From NCBI RefSeq assembly GCF_009906855.1, contig NZ_CP047650.1, positions 1,550,001 through 1,614,000 of the forward strand: a DNA stretch of 64,000 nucleotides, read 5' to 3'. Position numbers and translations under genes: made by a program. This document shows positions 60,031 through 64,000 of the stretch, piece after piece. Under the pieces are notes generated by a model, which saw only the letters and a program-made list of their open reading frames with translations, searched no databases and was not told where the DNA came from. Source of the stretch: Xylophilus rhododendri (GTDB lineage Bacteria > Pseudomonadota > Gammaproteobacteria > Burkholderiales > Burkholderiaceae_C). Positions within the stretch are counted from its first letter, which is position 1; every line of letters starts with the position of its first letter.

Positions 60031-61266
60031 CTAATCCGCCAGGAACAGGCCCTGCAGGTCGCTCAGGAAGTCGAAACCACGCTCGGTCGGCCGCACATGG
60101 TGCAGGTCGCGTTCGATCAGGCCCATCTGCTCGGCCTTCTCCAGCGGCCTGGCGATGGCGGTGACCGGCAGGCCGGTGCGGGCGCTGAAATCCTCCAGGT
60201 CGAAACCGTCGCGCAGGCGCAGCGTGTTCATCATGTATTCGAAGGGCAGTTCGGCGCGGGCCACGTCGTTCTCCTGCGCCAAGGGTCGGCTGGCCAGGGC
60301 CTGGCGCATGTAGAGCTCGGGCTCGCGGAAACGCACCTGGCGCACCACCCGGTGGGCGAAGGTCAGCTTGCCGTGCGCGCCGGCGCCTATGCCCAGGTAG
60401 TCGCCGAAACGCCAGTAGTTCAGGTTGTGGCGGCAGGCGTGGTCACCGCGGGCATAGGCGGAGATCTCGTAACGCTCCAGGCCGGCAGCGCCGGTCATGG
60501 CGGTGATGCGGTCGAGCATGTCGTAGGCGTCGTCGTCCTCCGGCAGGCGCGGCGGGAACTTGGCGAAGTAGGTGTTGGGCTCCACCGTCAGGTGGTAGAT
60601 CGACAGGTGCGGCGGATTGAAGGACAGGGCGGTCGACACATCGGATTCGAGCTGCGCCATGGTCTGGCCGGGCAGCGCGTACATCAGGTCGAGGTTGAAG
60701 GTGTCGAAGGCCGTGGCGGCCTCCTCCAGCGCGGCGCGCGCCTGGGCGCCGTCGTGCACCCGGCCGATGGCTTTCAGATGATCGTCGTCGAAGGTCTGCA
60801 CGCCCACCGACAGGCGGGTGACGCCGGCCGCGCGGAAGGCGCGGAAGCGGTCGCGTTCGAAGGTGCCGGGGTTGGCTTCGAGGGTGATCTCGCACTCCGC
60901 CGACAGGCGCAGCCGGGCGCGGATGGCGCCGATCAGCCGCTCGATCGACTCCGGCGAGAACAGGCTGGGCGTGCCGCCGCCGAAGAAGATGCTGATGACG
61001 GTGCGGCCCCAGACCAGGGGCAGCGAGGCTTCCAGATCGGCGATCAGGGCATCGATGTAGCGCTCTTCCGGCACGCCGCCGCGCGCCTCGTGCGAGTTGA
61101 AGTCGCAGTAGGGGCACTTCTTCAGGCACCAGGGCAGGTGCACGTACAGCGACAGCGGCGGCGGCGCGCCGAAACGCAGCGTGCCCATGCGCATGTAGTG
61201 CACCGGATCGGAGATGGCGCCGTCGCCGCGCTCCGGCGCCGCCGGGACGATGGGAATGGAGCTCAT
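60031..61266 (-). CDS. hemW: HemW-type radical SAM protein
   Basis: Protein of 411 residues. The iron-sulfur motif is CLKKCPYCDF, followed by FFGGGTPSLFSPE, LEANPGTFE, RLSVGVQTFDDDHLKAIGR and DLMYALPGQT, then the C-terminal HemN_C domain (FEYMMNTLRLRDGFD...GLIERD). HemW is a haem-binding chaperone-like relative of coproporphyrinogen dehydrogenase and does not itself replace HemN in studied species. The gene overlaps rdgB by four bases; the rph-rdgB-hemW order is conserved in related bacteria. Start ATG 61266 lies in that overlap. Confidence 0.92.
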   Translation of the reverse strand: MSSIPIVPAAPERGDGAISDPVHYMRMGTLRFGAPPPLSLYVHLPWCLKKCPYCDFNSHEARGGVPEERYIDALIADLEASLPLVWGRTVISIFFGGGTPSLFSPESIERLIGAIRARLRLSAECEITLEANPGTFERDRFRAFRAAGVTRLSVGVQTFDDDHLKAIGRVHDGAQARAALEEAATAFDTFNLDLMYALPGQTMAQLESDVSTALSFNPPHLSIYHLTVEPNTYFAKFPPRLPEDDDAYDMLDRITAMTGAAGLERYEISAYARGDHACRHNLNYWRFGDYLGIGAGAHGKLTFAHRVVRQVRFREPELYMRQALASRPLAQENDVARAELPFEYMMNTLRLRDGFDLEDFSARTGLPVTAIARPLEKAEQMGLIERDLHHVRPTERGFDFLSDLQGLFLAD

Positions 61267-61867
61267 GCCATCCAGCGCTCGACCACCAGTTCCACCATCG
61301 CGCGAGCGGCCATGCCCCGGTGGCTGACCGAGTTCTTCACGGCCGCAGGCAGCTGGGCGAAGGTCTTGCCGAACTGCGGCAGGAACATCACCGGATCGAA
61401 GCCGAAGCCGTTCTCGCCGACCGGCTCGCGCACGATCTCGCCGGCGGCGCGGCCGGAGGCGATCAGCGGCTCGGGGTCGTCGGCCGAACGCACGCCGACC
61501 AGGGTGCTGACCAGGGCGGCGCGGCGGTCGTCGATGTTCTGCATCTGTTCCAGCAGCGCCCGCACATTGTTGGCATCGCCCTTGGCGTAGCCGAACTGCG
61601 TGGCGTAGTAGGCGGTGTCCACGCCGGGCAGGCCGCCGAAGGCGTTCACGCACAGGCCGGCGTCGTCGGCGATGGCCCACAGGCCGCTCTCGCGCGCGGC
61701 ATGACGGGCCTTGGCCAGGGCGTTCTCGACGAAGGTGCGGAAGGGCTCTTCCGCCTCGCCGATGCCCAGGGCCTTCTGCGGCACCAGTTCCACGCCGAGC
61801 GGCGCGAACAGGGCATCCAGCTCGGCCAGCTTGCCGGCGTTGTTGGAGGCCAGGACGATCCGCTGGC

Positions 61868-61871
<4 letters not shown>
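61263..61871 (-). CDS. rdgB: XTP/dITP diphosphatase
   Basis: House-cleaning enzyme of 202 residues that hydrolyses non-canonical purine nucleotides such as dITP and XTP. The N-terminal [14 protein letters not shown] (SNNxxKxxE motif), [37 protein letters not shown] and the late [19 protein letters not shown] and [10 protein letters not shown] blocks are all present. ATG 61871 overlaps the rph stop by four bases, so it is translated together with rph. Confidence 0.95.
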
Positions 61872-62626
<755 letters not shown>

Positions 62627-62691
62627 GGCAAAACTGAAAACGTTGAAGGAAAAACGGAGGGCCCCGTGCGTCCGCACGGAGCCATGGCCGG

Positions 62692-63594
62692 CTAGCGGCC
62701 CGAACGCCTGGTGGTGCGGCGGATGGCTTCGTTGATCTCGGCGATGGAGCGCTCGATCGCGGCATCGTCGAGTTCGCGGAAATCGGCCGGATCCTCGGCC
62801 TGCTGGGTGGAGGCGAAGGCGTCCGCGTCGGACAGCGCATCGGTGGAGACGTCCGGCGGCACCGCCTCGGCCGACTCCCATTCGAAAGCCACGGCGGTGA
62901 CATTGTCGCTGGCCGCGCCGCCGCCGTGCAGCGCGCGCTCGACGAGCTCCGGCACCGCGTCGGCCACCGGGCGGGCGCCGAGCACCGCGGTGATCTCGCG
63001 GTCCGACAGGATGCTCCACAGGCCGTCCGAGCAGAGCAGGATGCGGTCGCCGCCCTGCAGCGGCATCGCATCGGAGAGATCGACCATGGGCCGCACCGGC
63101 GAGCCCAGGCAGGTGAACAGCACGTTGCGGTTGATCGACTGGCGGCCCAGCGAGACACCCACCTCGGGGTACTCGGCATAGGAATGGTCGCGGGTGCGCG
63201 TCAGCAGCTCGCCCTTGCGCACCAGGTAGAGCCGGGAATCGCCGCAATGCGTCCAGGTGGCCGCGCCGTCCTGCACCACGCAGGCGACGACGGTGGTGCG
63301 CGGGCTGTCGGGCATGGACTTGCTGGCCGCGTAAGCCATCATTTGCCGGTGCGCCGAGAGCACGGCCTCGTCGAGAAAGGCGCGTACATCCAGCAGGCGT
63401 GGCCGGGCGCGGCTCTGGAACATGGTGGAGACCGCCTGCAGCGCGATCTGCGCCGCCACCTCGCCCTCGGGATGGCCGCCCATGCCGTCGGCCACCAGGA
63501 ACAGCGCCGCCTCGCGGGTGTAGCTGTAGCCCATGCGGTCCTCGTTCTTCTGGCGGCCGCCCTTGCGGCTGACCTGGAAGACGTTGAACTTCAC
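62692..63594 (-). CDS. PP2C-family protein serine/threonine phosphatase
   Basis: Phosphatase of 300 residues with the metal-binding motifs of the PPM/Stp1 type: [56 protein letters not shown] and [12 protein letters not shown]. The last 50 residues are an acidic tail. The start is GTG 63594, within the stop of the kinase gene (GTGA) and preceded by GGGAG, so kinase and phosphatase are made together and probably act on the same targets. No ATG in the region gives the conserved N-terminus. Confidence 0.93.
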   Translation of the reverse strand: MKFNVFQVSRKGGRQKNEDRMGYSYTREAALFLVADGMGGHPEGEVAAQIALQAVSTMFQSRARPRLLDVRAFLDEAVLSAHRQMMAYAASKSMPDSPRTTVVACVVQDGAATWTHCGDSRLYLVRKGELLTRTRDHSYAEYPEVGVSLGRQSINRNVLFTCLGSPVRPMVDLSDAMPLQGGDRILLCSDGLWSILSDREITAVLGARPVADAVPELVERALHGGGAASDNVTAVAFEWESAEAVPPDVSTDALSDADAFASTQQAEDPADFRELDDAAIERSIAEINEAIRRTTRRSGR

Positions 63595-64000
63595 GGATTG
63601 CTCCCGGCGGGACGTGCCGGTTCGGGGGCCGAGGCCGGACGACGGGTGTGCTGGCTGCCATCGGTAGTCAGCAGGTCGATCTGCAGGCGCAGGCGTTCGC
63701 GCATCGACAGCGGTGTGTAGCGCCGCTCGATCAGCCGGCCGAATTCCTTCTGCAGCGCGAACACCGACTGCGGCCGCGCCACCGGATCGAGCGCCATGCA
63801 CCACTGCACCACTTCCAGCAAATGGTCGGAATACACGCCGCGCAGCTTGGACATGGCGATCGCCAGCCGGTCCTTCTTCTGGCGCTGCGGTGCGTCGTTG
63901 GGCGGAAAGCCCTGCATGCAGGCGTACATGCAGGCGCCGACGGCGTAGATGTCGGTCCAGGGGCCGAGCACCGCGTCGCGCTTGTACATCTCCGGCGCGG
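63591..64000 (-). CDS. serine/threonine protein kinase, C-terminal part only
   Basis: The window cuts the gene on its 5' side; 136 residues are visible. The first residues read [33 protein letters not shown], that is the APE motif (subdomain VIII) and the DIYAVG stretch with the conserved Asp of subdomain IX, and the kinase ends near [17 protein letters not shown] short basic tail follows with no transmembrane helix. It overlaps the PP2C gene by four bases, a common pair in this bacterial group. Confidence 0.92.
   Translation of the reverse strand, partial: APEMYKRDAVLGPWTDIYAVGACMYACMQGFPPNDAPQRQKKDRLAIAMSKLRGVYSDHLLEVVQWCMALDPVARPQSVFALQKEFGRLIERRYTPLSMRERLRLQIDLLTTDGSQHTRRPASAPEPARPAGSNP

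Overview
The window is very GC-rich DNA with closely packed operons, frequent 4-base ATGA/GTGA gene overlaps, many LysR and GntR regulators, Bug-type tricarboxylate-binding proteins and the Ser/Thr kinase-PP2C-rph-rdgB-hemW gene order. This suggests a betaproteobacterium of the Burkholderiales, most likely a Comamonadaceae-type soil or plant-associated bacterium (Variovorax/Acidovorax/Xylophilus-like). This assignment rests on gene content and style, not on a marker-gene comparison. No phage, plasmid origin, rRNA or CRISPR is visible.

Layout. 1-3192: end of a sulfonate-type uptake and desulfonation operon (ABC permease, ATPase, flavin monooxygenase, SsuF-like TOBE protein). 3214-5858: a large extragenic inverted repeat whose left arm carries a decayed IS481-family element and a complete IS3-family element. 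5876-9070: a TAT-exported beta-propeller/amidohydrolase. 9193-16343: two consecutive LysR/SDR/amidohydrolase modules ending in a DUF3830 protein. 16353-29496: mixed accessory genes (two transglutaminase-like proteins, SGNH esterase, MFS exporter, PHB-depolymerase-type esterase with an RHH regulator, membrane protein plus a 24-residue micropeptide, Bug binding protein, D-serine dehydratase-like enzyme, metallo-beta-lactamase-fold lipoprotein and TetR). 29493-29659: a small element bounded by 22-bp inverted repeats. 29663-32614: GntR-controlled mannonate dehydratase and a Bug binding protein. 32747-34294: a Fic protein. 34296-51614: two divergent, parallel catabolic gene sets built from PotABCD-type transporters, amidohydrolases, PuuE-type deacetylases, an amidase and a racemase-fold protein. 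51715-59640: a leftward operon for an N-formylglutamate-amidohydrolase-like enzyme, a complete dipeptide-type ABC importer and a LacI-HutD fusion regulator. 59875-64000: tRNA-Ser and core genes hemW, rdgB, rph, a PP2C phosphatase and a kinase cut by the window edge.

How the genes work together. Most accessory genes take up small nitrogen-containing organic compounds and hydrolyse C-N bonds in them. Six amidohydrolase-superfamily enzymes, one amidase, two PuuE-type deacetylases and one formylglutamate-amidohydrolase-like enzyme lie within 54 kb, next to dedicated importers. Substrates are not readable from sequence; ring-opening of hydantoin, ureide, pterin or nucleobase-like compounds is an inference.

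The most unusual system is the operon at 51715-59640. Its last gene joins a LacI repressor to a HutD domain. Two LacI-type operators 21 bp apart lie just below the operon promoter, which suggests autoregulation with HutD as an added sensor linked to formylated or histidine-derived compounds.
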